NCBI GenBank assembly: GCA_025963265.1 | Contig: JAOPUY010000341.1 | Location: forward strand, 1-8,193 | From: Frankiales bacterium | Lineage (GTDB): Bacteria > Actinomycetota > Actinomycetes > Mycobacteriales > Jatrophihabitantaceae | DNA: 8,193 nt | Direction: 5' to 3' | In this document: piece after piece, positions 1 to 5,600 of the stretch | Position numbering within the stretch: position 1 is the first letter of the stretch | Layout of the letters: the number at the start of each line of letters is the position of its first letter | Made by a program: the position numbers and the translations under genes | Notes under the pieces: generated by a model | What the model was told of the DNA's origin: nothing | Databases searched by the model: none | What the model saw: only the letters and a program-made list of their open reading frames with translations

Positions 1-1685
1 TCGCGTGGGAAGGCCGTCTGGTGCACACCGGCATCTGGAAGGCTCCGGTGGCCGGTCCGGTCATGGCCCGCCGGGTGAATCTGGACGGCGACGGGCAGGG
101 CGATCTGGCCGGGCACGGCGGCGAGCAGCGGGCCGTGATGGTCTATCAAGCCGAGTCCTACGAGCACTGGCGCCGGCACCTCGGCCGACCGGAGTTGAGT
201 TTCGGCGTCTTCGGCGAGAACTTCACCGTCGAGGGGCTGCCCGACGATCAGGTCTGCATCGGGGACCGTTACCGCATCGGGGGAGCGGAGTTCGAGGTGA
301 CCCAGCCGCGGACCACCTGCTACCGCGTCGGGCTTCGCCTGGACGAGCCGCAGATGGCCGCGTTGCTCGTCGCCCACCACCGACCTGGTTTTTACCTCCG
401 GGTCGTCCGGGAGGGGCTGGTGCAAGCCGGCGACGACATCGTCCAGGTCGCCGTCGGCCCGGAGCAGGTCAGCGTCTCCTCGGCCGACGCGTTGCTGTAC
501 CTGCCCGACGGCGACGTGGGCACCATGCGCCGGCTGCTTAAAGTGCGCGCCCTCAGCCCCGGTTGGCGGGGCTCATTCCGCGATCTAGTCGACCAAACCG
601 ATCATCCGCACCGCGGATCTCCCGAGCCGCTGGCCCCGGCTTGGGCCGGGTTTCGGCGGCTGCGGGTCACGCGGTTGGTCCACGAGACCGAACTCGTCAC
701 GTCCGTCTACCTGTGCTCGGTCTCCGACGGCGGGCTGCCCGCGCCGCAACCGGGGCAGTACCTGACCGTTCGGTTGCCCGGCGCCGGTGAGCCGGCGCCG
801 GTGCGCAGCTATTCGCTGTCGACCTCGGTCGCCGACAGTTACCGGATCAGCGTGAAGCGAGAGCGTCACGGCGTGGTGAGCGGGTACATCGGAACCCGGC
901 TGGCCGTTGGCGACGAGATCGACGTCGCGGCGCCGCGCGGCGAGTTCGTGCTGCGCGAGGATGACCGGCCCGTGGTGCTGCTCTCGGCCGGCATCGGGAT
1001 CACCCCCGTGCTGGCCATGCTGCAGGCACTCGCTGCGCGGGGCAGCACTCAGCCGGTGTGGTGGCTGCACACGACGCGCCGGGCCGCCACCTACGCGCTC
1101 GCCGCCGAGGCGCGCCGGCTCCTCGAGGCGCTGCCGGACGCGCGCAGCCAGGTCTTCTACACGGCCGACGCCGACGGGTCGGCTGAACCGGGAGTGACCC
1201 GCGGCCGTCCCGATCGAGCCGCGCTCGCCCGGCTCAACCTGCCGACCGACGCGCTCGCCTACGTCTGCGGCCCGTCCGAGTTCATGGCGACCATGACTGC
1301 CGCATTAGCCGACGTGGGCTTAGCGCCCGACCGCATCCACACCGAGCTGTTCGCGTCGTTGTCGGCGATCAACCCCGGCGTCGTGGCCGCTGACCGACCC
1401 AGCCCGCACGCGCCGGCTCGAGCGGGCACCGGGCCGCTGGTCACGTTTGCCCGCGCCGGACTCACGAGTGCCTTCGACGAGCACGGCGCCAGCTTGCTCG
1501 AGTTCGCTGAGGCGTGCGACGTCCCGACTCGGTGGTCCTGTCGGACCGGGGTCTGTCACACCTGCTCGACGCCGCTGCTGTCGGGCACGGTCAGCTACTC
1601 GCCGCTCCCGCTGACCGACCCGGACCCCGGTCAGGTGTTGCTGTGCTGCAGCCGACCCGACACCGAGGTGGTCCTCGACCTGTGA
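1..1685 (+). CDS. MOSC / FAD-NAD(P) reductase / [2Fe-2S] ferredoxin fusion protein (5' partial)
   Basis: This is a three-module redox protein, probably cytoplasmic. Residue numbers count from the GTG at 21. Residues 1-150 are a MOSC domain of the YiiM type, with the conserved cysteine at C100 in TTCYRVG. Residues 150-190 (ending LSPGWRGSFRDLV) resemble the 3-alpha segment that follows MOSC in YiiM. Residues 210-440 are a ferredoxin-reductase module: flavin motif RSYSLS at 262-267, nucleotide motif GIGITP at 324-329 and CGP at 416-418. The C-terminus is a plant-type [2Fe-2S] domain with C507, C512, C515 and C542 or C543. MOSC proteins bind a molybdenum cofactor sulfide, and relatives reduce N-hydroxylated compounds; here the electron chain is in the same polypeptide. 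The frame stays open to the window edge (AWEGRLV before residue 1), so the true start lies upstream, although GAAGG at 9-13 could serve the GTG at 21. This architecture is known. The substrate is unknown. Confidence 0.93.
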   Translation, partial: AWEGRLVHTGIWKAPVAGPVMARRVNLDGDGQGDLAGHGGEQRAVMVYQAESYEHWRRHLGRPELSFGVFGENFTVEGLPDDQVCIGDRYRIGGAEFEVTQPRTTCYRVGLRLDEPQMAALLVAHHRPGFYLRVVREGLVQAGDDIVQVAVGPEQVSVSSADALLYLPDGDVGTMRRLLKVRALSPGWRGSFRDLVDQTDHPHRGSPEPLAPAWAGFRRLRVTRLVHETELVTSVYLCSVSDGGLPAPQPGQYLTVRLPGAGEPAPVRSYSLSTSVADSYRISVKRERHGVVSGYIGTRLAVGDEIDVAAPRGEFVLREDDRPVVLLSAGIGITPVLAMLQALAARGSTQPVWWLHTTRRAATYALAAEARRLLEALPDARSQVFYTADADGSAEPGVTRGRPDRAALARLNLPTDALAYVCGPSEFMATMTAALADVGLAPDRIHTELFASLSAINPGVVAADRPSPHAPARAGTGPLVTFARAGLTSAFDEHGASLLEFAEACDVPTRWSCRTGVCHTCSTPLLSGTVSYSPLPLTDPDPGQVLLCCSRPDTEVVLDL

Positions 1686-1725
1686 CCGATCGGCGCCAGG
1701 ACCAGGCCGACCAGTTCGTGAACGC

Positions 1726-1749
1726 GGAAACGGCTTTAGTGAAGTTTCC
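1726..1749. promoter_or_regulatory. Inverted repeat GGAAAC-N12-GTTTCC upstream of the P450, candidate operator
   Basis: The arms at 1726-1731 and 1744-1749 are perfect reverse complements separated by 12 bp. They lie in a patch (about 1721-1762) that is markedly more AT-rich than the surrounding DNA. GAATATAT just downstream (1753-1760) could be part of a -10 region, and TTCGAA at 1750-1755 is itself palindromic. Spacing and symmetry fit a dimeric repressor site, but no regulator gene is adjacent and I do not recognise the motif. Confidence 0.4.
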
Positions 1750-1770
1750 TTCGAATATATGCACGGCGGG

Positions 1771-1797
1771 CCTTCGCTCGGTTAGCATCGGCGAAGG
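1771..1797 (+). promoter_or_regulatory. Inverted repeat CCTTCGC-N13-GCGAAGG centred on a -10-like TAGCAT
   Basis: The seven-base arms at 1771-1777 and 1791-1797 are perfect reverse complements with a 13-bp spacer. The spacer contains TAGCAT (1783-1788), which matches the actinobacterial TAnnnT -10 pattern. A protein bound to the two arms would cover this -10, so this is a plausible promoter/operator for the P450-monooxygenase pair. No good -35 is seen at 16-18 bp. If transcription starts near 1795, the P450 leader is about 100 nt. The same bases could instead form an RNA hairpin. Confidence 0.4.
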
Positions 1798-1883
1798 GTT
1801 GAGCACCGCCCGACCCGGGGCCGGTCGCCGAGACCGTCGCCTACTGGCAGTCGGAGCCGTCGTGGCGTGAGCCGCAGTCGAGT

Positions 1884-1890
1884 GAAGGGG
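1884..1890 (+). promoter_or_regulatory. Ribosome binding site of the P450 gene
   Basis: GAAGGGG ends 5 bp before the ATG at 1896. It supports this ATG as the start, although the frame remains open a little further upstream. Confidence 0.6.
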
Positions 1891-1895
1891 CGTCA

Positions 1896-3248
1896 ATGAG
1901 CGAGGACGATCGGGCAGCGGAGCGGGAGTGCACCTTTGACCGGCACGGGGACGAGTACCGGGTCAGGTTCGAGGAGCTGGCCGCGGACATGCAGGCGAGG
2001 TGTCCGGTGGCGTGGAACGAGTCGAGCGGCGGGCACTGGTTCGCCGCCGGCAACAAGGAGGTCTTCGACATCGCCCGGAGCGCGGACAAGGTCTCCAACG
2101 CCCGCGATCTGAACCGCGGTCTGCAGGGCATCAGCATCCCGACGTTGCGGATGCCCGGCATGGCCTCGAGCTTCCTGGAGATGGACCCCCCCGACCAGCG
2201 GTACTACCGGCAGACGTTGAACCCGTACCTGTCACCGGCCGCGGTGGCGCGTTGGAAGCCGGTGGCCGAGGAGATCACCCGCGCCGCGCTGAACGAGAAG
2301 ATCGCGACCGGCGCCATCGACTTCGTCGACGATCTGGCCAACATCGTCCCGGCCGTCCTGACCCTGGCGATGATGGGCCTGCCGCTGGCCGATTGGCCGA
2401 TCTACTGCGAGCCAGCCCACGCCGGCGTGTACACCAAGCCGGACTCTCCGGACCGCCCGCGCGTGATGGCGGCCAGCGAGGAGATGCGCCGACGCCTCGG
2501 GGAGTCGCTGCCGCAGGCGCGGGAGGAGGACCGACCGGGACTGGTGCAGGCCCTGGCCAACTGCGTGATCGACGGCCGGACGCCAGATGACGACGAGCTG
2601 TCGGCCCAGCTCGGGCTGATCATCGGCGGCGGGTTCGACACCACCACCGCGCTCACCGCCCACGCGTTGGAGTGGCTGTCAGAGCACCCCGATCAGCGCA
2701 AGCGGCTCTCCCTCGAGCGGGACAGCCTGCTGGACAGCGCCACCGAGGAGTTCCTCCGCTTCTACACCCCCGCCCCGGGCGACGGCCGCACCGTCACCGA
2801 GGACTTCGAGGTCGACGGGGTCGAGCTCAAGGCGGGCGACCGGCTCTGGCTGTCGTGGGCGATGGCCAACCGGGACCCGTCGGTGTTCCCCGATCCGAAC
2901 GAGATCATCCTCGACCGGTCCAACAACCGTCACTCCAGCTTCGGCCTGGGCATTCACCGCTGCATCGGCTCCAACGTCGCCCGGATGACGTTCAAGTCCA
3001 TGATCACCGCCGTGCTGGACCGCATGCCCGACTTCGCCTGCGACCCGACCGGCGCGGTGCACTACGACACCGTCGGGATCATCAACGGCATGAAGCACCT
3101 GCCGGCGACCTTCACGCCGGGCCCGCAGGTCGGCCCCGGACTGGCGGAGACGCTGCAGACGCTGCAGCAGATCTGCGACGAGCAGCGCCTGGCCGAGCCC
3201 GTCACCGTTCGCCACGAGACGGCCCGGGTGGGCCCGGCCGGGACCTGA
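1896..3248 (+). CDS. Cytochrome P450
   Basis: This is a soluble bacterial P450 of 450 residues, a haem-thiolate monooxygenase that inserts oxygen into a C-H, N or S position using two electrons from a redox partner. No signal peptide or membrane anchor is seen. Motifs appear in order. The I-helix oxygen-binding region GGGFDTTT has D248, T249 and T250. The K-helix ExxR is E285-R288 (EFLR). The haem loop FGLGIHRCIG spans 349-358, with C356 as the iron ligand. A tail of about 42 residues after FTPG contains a predicted helix and lies beyond the usual P450 end. The substrate and CYP family cannot be assigned from sequence alone. The FAD monooxygenase begins 26 bp downstream, suggesting co-transcription. 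No separate ferredoxin gene is nearby, but the reductase/ferredoxin fusion just upstream could donate electrons (inference). Confidence 0.97.
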   Translation: MSEDDRAAERECTFDRHGDEYRVRFEELAADMQARCPVAWNESSGGHWFAAGNKEVFDIARSADKVSNARDLNRGLQGISIPTLRMPGMASSFLEMDPPDQRYYRQTLNPYLSPAAVARWKPVAEEITRAALNEKIATGAIDFVDDLANIVPAVLTLAMMGLPLADWPIYCEPAHAGVYTKPDSPDRPRVMAASEEMRRRLGESLPQAREEDRPGLVQALANCVIDGRTPDDDELSAQLGLIIGGGFDTTTALTAHALEWLSEHPDQRKRLSLERDSLLDSATEEFLRFYTPAPGDGRTVTEDFEVDGVELKAGDRLWLSWAMANRDPSVFPDPNEIILDRSNNRHSSFGLGIHRCIGSNVARMTFKSMITAVLDRMPDFACDPTGAVHYDTVGIINGMKHLPATFTPGPQVGPGLAETLQTLQQICDEQRLAEPVTVRHETARVGPAGT

Positions 3249-3274
3249 CCGCGCCGCCGCCGCGGGGTCAACCG

Positions 3275-4441
3275 GTGAAGGCGATCGTCGTCGGCGGCGG
3301 AATCGGTGGGCTCAGCGCCGCCTTGGCCCTACAGCGTCGAGGTGTCGAGGTGCAGGTCTTTGAGCGCGCCGACGGACCGAACACCGGGGGAGCCGCGCTC
3401 AGCCTCTGGCCCAACGCCCTGCGGGCCCTGGATGTCCTCGGCTTGGGCGAGGCCGTGCGCCGACATGCCGCGCTCGGCGGGGACAGCGGGATCCGCCGAG
3501 CAGACGGGCACTGGCTGGCTCGCACCCAGCTCGGGCCGGCCATCGTGGCCCGATTCGGGGACCCGCTCGTCCTCATCGCCCGGCGCCGACTGACTGAGCT
3601 GCTGCTCGCGGCCCTGCCGGCGGACGCGGTGGCCTTCGGCCAGAGCGTCACCGACGTCGTCGTCGGCTCGCGGTCCTCGCCAGCCACGATCACCGCCAAC
3701 GCGACCCGGGTCGAGGCCGACCTCGTCGTGGCCGCTGACGGCGTCGGCTCGGTCCTTCGCTCCGGGCTGTTCCCCGCGGCCCCCGGCCCTCGTTATGCCG
3801 GCTACACCGCCTGGCGAATGACCGTGCCGGCGCCGGGGGCCCCGGAGTCCTTCGAGACGTGGGGACCGCACGGGCGCCGTTTCGCCGTCCTGCCATTGGG
3901 TGATGGCCGCTGCTACTGCTACGCCACCGCTCACAACCTGGCCGACCGGCGATTGGACGACGAGCGCGACGAGCTGCTGCGTCTGTTCGGCTCCTGGCAT
4001 CGACCTATCCCAGAGCTCCTCGCCACCCTGGCTGAGGGCGCGGTGCTGCGCAACGACATCAGCGAGTTGCCCCCGCTCCCGGCGCTGCACCGCGGCCGAG
4101 TCGCGTTGCTCGGCGATGCCGGGCACGCGATGTCGCCGGAACTCGGACAGGGCGCCTGCCTGGCCATCGAAGACGCGGTCGTCCTCGCGGCCCTCGTCGA
4201 TCCGACGGACCCGGTGGACACGCCGACCGATCTCGAGCGGTACACCCGCTCCCGGCTGGCCCGGACGACCATGATCGGGCGCCGATCACGGCGGGCCGGG
4301 GCCTTGCACAATCACTCGACTCTGATCCGCCACACGGCGGCCCGGGCCATGAACCGAGTCCCGGCCCGGCTGATCGCCCGCGGGCTGCGACCGGTCCTCG
4401 ACTGGCGCCCGCCGCCACCGGGTGGGGCTGAGCCGCGCTAA
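3275..4441 (+). CDS. FAD-dependent monooxygenase (class A flavoprotein hydroxylase, PHBH fold)
   Basis: This 388-residue protein belongs to the NAD(P)H- and FAD-dependent single-component hydroxylases (UbiH / salicylate hydroxylase / HpxO-like). I chose GTG 3275 because the Rossmann motif then begins at residue 4, as is normal for the family, and GGGG at 3264-3267 gives a modest ribosome binding site. The longer open frame upstream lies inside the P450 gene. Motifs are GGGIGG at 7-12 with E30 ending the second strand (ADP binding), the DG motif at D155-G156 followed by S158 and R161, and the GD motif with D281 in LLGDAGHAMSP (278-288), which contacts the FAD ribityl chain. The C-terminus is basic, then proline-rich. 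It starts 26 bp after the P450 stop and probably acts on the same or a consecutive substrate. The family hydroxylates or epoxidises aromatics, terpenoids and purines, and the target here is unknown. Confidence 0.93.
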   Translation: MKAIVVGGGIGGLSAALALQRRGVEVQVFERADGPNTGGAALSLWPNALRALDVLGLGEAVRRHAALGGDSGIRRADGHWLARTQLGPAIVARFGDPLVLIARRRLTELLLAALPADAVAFGQSVTDVVVGSRSSPATITANATRVEADLVVAADGVGSVLRSGLFPAAPGPRYAGYTAWRMTVPAPGAPESFETWGPHGRRFAVLPLGDGRCYCYATAHNLADRRLDDERDELLRLFGSWHRPIPELLATLAEGAVLRNDISELPPLPALHRGRVALLGDAGHAMSPELGQGACLAIEDAVVLAALVDPTDPVDTPTDLERYTRSRLARTTMIGRRSRRAGALHNHSTLIRHTAARAMNRVPARLIARGLRPVLDWRPPPPGGAEPR

Positions 4442-4443
4442 CC

Positions 4444-4459
4444 CGCGACGCCTATCGCG
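4444..4459. terminator. Short hairpin between convergent genes
   Basis: CGCGA (4444-4448) and TCGCG (4455-4459) can form a 5-bp stem with a 6-nt loop, in the 33-bp gap between the monooxygenase stop and the stop of the opposing NTF2-like gene. There is no T-tract on either side, so a terminator role rests on its position only. Confidence 0.2.
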
Positions 4460-4474
4460 CCAAGCGGCGACGGC

Positions 4475-4897
4475 TCACGAGGGGGACGCCGGGTCGGCCG
4501 CGGGGGTCGCATCCGGGAAGGAGTGGTGCTCGTGGGCCACGATCCAGCGCCCGCCGGTCTTGCGCAGGCCGATGGTCAGCCGCAGCCGCTGCTCGGGGTC
4601 ACGAGCGAAGTCGGCCGGTGTCCCGCAGCGCAGCAACGCGTAGGCGAACGCGACCTCGGCGCCGGCCGTGACATCGAGCGACTCGATCTCGAACACCGCG
4701 CCGCTGGCCTGCCACCCGAAGAACGGCGGCCAACTGTCGCGATAGGCCTCGATCCCGCGCACTCCTCGATTCGGCGGCGGGACGTCGAACATCACTATGT
4801 CGGGTGCGTGATCGGCCAGCACCGCGTCCAGGTCGCCCTCGTGCGCCGCGACCGCCCAGGCCTCGATCAGTCCCCGGATCTGCTGTTCATCGCTCAT
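4475..4897 (-). CDS. NTF2/SnoaL-like protein (SgcJ/EcaC-type)
   Basis: This 140-residue protein has the cone-shaped NTF2 / ketosteroid-isomerase-like fold. It opens with the typical helix (EQQIRGLIEAWAVAAHEGDL, about 4-23), then ADHAPDIVMFDVPPP and the Y-R-D-S-W segment, then paired strands (AEVAFAYALLRCG and LRLTIGLRKTGGRWIVAHEH). The ending RWxIxHEHxS is characteristic of the SgcJ/EcaC-like subgroup. The Ala/Pro-rich tail is probably disordered. Such small domains act as isomerases, cyclases, hydrolases or simple ligand-binding proteins, and the sequence does not decide which. The start is secured by a near-perfect ribosome binding site. It is convergent with the monooxygenase, so it is not in that operon, and divergent from the AraC-type gene, which may control it. 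Confidence 0.9.
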   Translation of the reverse strand: MSDEQQIRGLIEAWAVAAHEGDLDAVLADHAPDIVMFDVPPPNRGVRGIEAYRDSWPPFFGWQASGAVFEIESLDVTAGAEVAFAYALLRCGTPADFARDPEQRLRLTIGLRKTGGRWIVAHEHHSFPDATPAADPASPS

Positions 4898-4925
4898 CTC
4901 GTCTCCTCCCGCCGTCCTGCTTCAT
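4887..4925 (-). CDS. Possible 12-residue upstream peptide overlapping the NTF2-like start
   Basis: On the minus strand an ATG at 4923-4925 follows an AGGAG-like sequence, with a spacing (about 2 nt) that is short for a functional ribosome binding site. It opens a frame reading MKQDGGRRRDER, whose TGA (4887-4889) overlaps the first codons of the NTF2-like gene. The Arg codons AGG-AGA-CGA are rare in high-GC actinobacteria, but here they arise mainly because they are the main gene's ribosome binding site. It could couple translation or be fortuitous. Confidence 0.15.
   Translation of the reverse strand: MKQDGGRRRDER
4904..4910 (-). promoter_or_regulatory. Strong ribosome binding site of the NTF2-like gene
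   Basis: On the minus strand this reads GGGAGGA, 6 nt before the ATG at 4897. It fixes the start of the NTF2-like protein. The same bases lie within a possible 12-codon upstream frame. Confidence 0.75.
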
Positions 4926-4982
4926 TTCTCCTGCTGTCCTGCTCCTGCGCTGTCCCCGCGCCGGTCTCTCCGCTGCCGCTCG

Positions 4983-5031
4983 ATTCGGTCATTCCTAGGT
5001 TGACTCCGCCCGCGGTGCGAAGGAATCGGTC
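4983..5031. promoter_or_regulatory. Promoter-like region between the divergent NTF2-like and AraC-type genes
   Basis: The 215-bp gap 4898-5112 separates two divergent genes. It includes ATTCCT (4991-4996) and its inverted copy AGGAAT (5021-5026), a near-direct repeat wTCGGTC (4984-4990 and 5025-5031), and a -35-like TTGACT (5000-5005) on +. No convincing -10 lies 16-18 bp after TTGACT. The part nearest the NTF2-like gene (4898-4975) is pyrimidine-rich on +, so its transcript leader would be purine-rich with repeated GCAGGA. The two arms could bind the AraC-type protein, but this is untested. Confidence 0.3.
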
Positions 5032-5099
5032 TTCGCCCGTCCAGTCTCCGCCGTCGGCCGAGGTAGGGCTCGAGCGCCGCAAGCCCACCGGCGATCGAA

Positions 5100-5105
5100 T
5101 ACCCT
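5100..5105 (+). promoter_or_regulatory. -10-like TACCCT placed for a leaderless AraC-type transcript
   Basis: TACCCT matches TAnnnT and ends 7 bp before the ATG at 5113. No Shine-Dalgarno precedes that ATG. A start of transcription at or next to the ATG is therefore plausible, as is common in actinobacteria. No clear -35 is seen. Confidence 0.4.
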
Positions 5106-5112
5106 CATCGGC

Positions 5113-5523
5113 ATGACGCCGGAGCAGCTCGCTGACCTCGGGCATCTGCGGCGGGCCCGGGATCTCATGGACCGGGACTACGCGCAGCCCCTCGACGTGC
5201 CGGCGATGGCGCGCGCCGCACTGATGTCGCCGGCGCACTTCTCGCGTAAATTCCGCGCGGCCTACGGCGAGACGCCCTACTCCTACCTCATGACGCGACG
5301 CATCGAGCGGGCCAAGGCCCTGCTACGACAGGGGATGTCGGTCACTGACACCTGCGTCGCCGTCGGCTGCACCTCGCTCGGCTCGTTCAGCTCGCGGTTC
5401 ACCGAGATCGTCGGCCAGTCGCCGTCGCAGTACCGCGTGCGGGACCACCGCGACCACGAGGTCGTGCCGCCGTGCGTGAGCAAGACCGCGACGCGGCCGC
5501 AGCGCAGCGGGGTCGCCGTCTAG
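5113..5523 (+). CDS. AraC-family transcriptional regulator, DNA-binding domain only
   Basis: This 136-residue cytoplasmic DNA-binding protein consists of the AraC/XylS double helix-turn-helix and little else. The first HTH lies at about 28-55 (LDVPAMARAALMSPAHFSRK then FRAAYGETP). The linker helix is 56-72 (YSYLMTRRIERAKALLR). The second HTH is about 76-108 and ends in the family signature GCTSLGSFSSRFTEIVGQSP then SQYR. The N-terminal ligand-binding domain of classical AraC proteins is absent. A 28-residue polar tail follows. It sits 77 bp upstream of the VOC gene on the same strand, and this partnership is familiar in actinobacteria, so the VOC gene is its most likely target, with the divergent NTF2-like gene a second candidate. 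ATG 5113 is chosen from domain start and a leaderless-type -10; no ribosome binding site is seen. Confidence 0.92.
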   Translation: MTPEQLADLGHLRRARDLMDRDYAQPLDVPAMARAALMSPAHFSRKFRAAYGETPYSYLMTRRIERAKALLRQGMSVTDTCVAVGCTSLGSFSSRFTEIVGQSPSQYRVRDHRDHEVVPPCVSKTATRPQRSGVAV

Positions 5524-5537
5524 CCGCGCCGCCGGCG

Positions 5538-5579
5538 GCCGAGTGGCGCCGAGCAGGATCGGAGAAGCGCGCACTCGGC
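5538..5579. repeat. 8-bp inverted repeat GCCGAGTG / CACTCGGC before the VOC gene
   Basis: The arms at 5538-5545 and 5572-5579 are perfect reverse complements 26 bp apart. The flanking bases allow two more pairs, one a G-U in RNA. A separate 12-bp palindrome, GCCGCCGGCGGC, lies at 5528-5539. The right arm falls about 10 bp before the -10-like TACGGT of the VOC gene, where an activator would bind, so this is an operator candidate for the adjacent AraC-type protein. The alternative is a hairpin ending the AraC-type transcript, though no T-tract follows. Confidence 0.4.
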
Positions 5580-5588
5580 TGGTGGGCC

Positions 5589-5594
5589 TACGGT
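5589..5594 (+). promoter_or_regulatory. -10-like TACGGT placed for a leaderless VOC transcript
   Basis: TACGGT matches TAnnnT and ends 6 bp before the ATG at 5601. There is no Shine-Dalgarno at the usual distance (GGAGAA at 5561-5566 is far upstream). The arrangement repeats that of the AraC-type gene, suggesting that both may be made from leaderless messages. No -35 consensus is visible, as expected if an activator is needed. Confidence 0.35.
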
Positions 5595-5600
5595 CGAGTC

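Noticed and set aside
1686..1693. CCGATCGG palindrome just after the fusion gene as a terminator.
   Set aside because: Only 8 bp with no loop and no T-tract; common by chance in this GC content.
1799..1870. Possible 23-residue leader peptide (TTG start) in the P450 leader.
   Set aside because: The GAAGGG before it directly abuts the TTG, leaving no ribosome spacing, and the peptide is Arg/Ala/Val-rich as expected by chance.
2672..3274. The monooxygenase frame is open far upstream, inside the P450 gene.
   Set aside because: This stretch overlaps the P450 in another frame and is an Arg/Pro/Gly-rich shadow. The FAD-binding motif begins right after GTG 3275, so the extension is not real protein.
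3329..4126. 265-codon minus-strand frame opposite the monooxygenase.
   Set aside because: Low-complexity shadow typical of GC-rich genes, without any domain; the + strand carries clear motifs.
4523..5116. 197-codon + frame opposite the NTF2-like gene.
   Set aside because: Antisense of a well-supported gene, running through the divergent promoter region; no domain or ribosome binding site.
5472..5600. Possible N-terminal extension of the VOC protein into the AraC-type gene.
   Set aside because: The VOC fold begins at ATG 5601; the extension is an Ala/Arg-rich shadow of the AraC-type gene.
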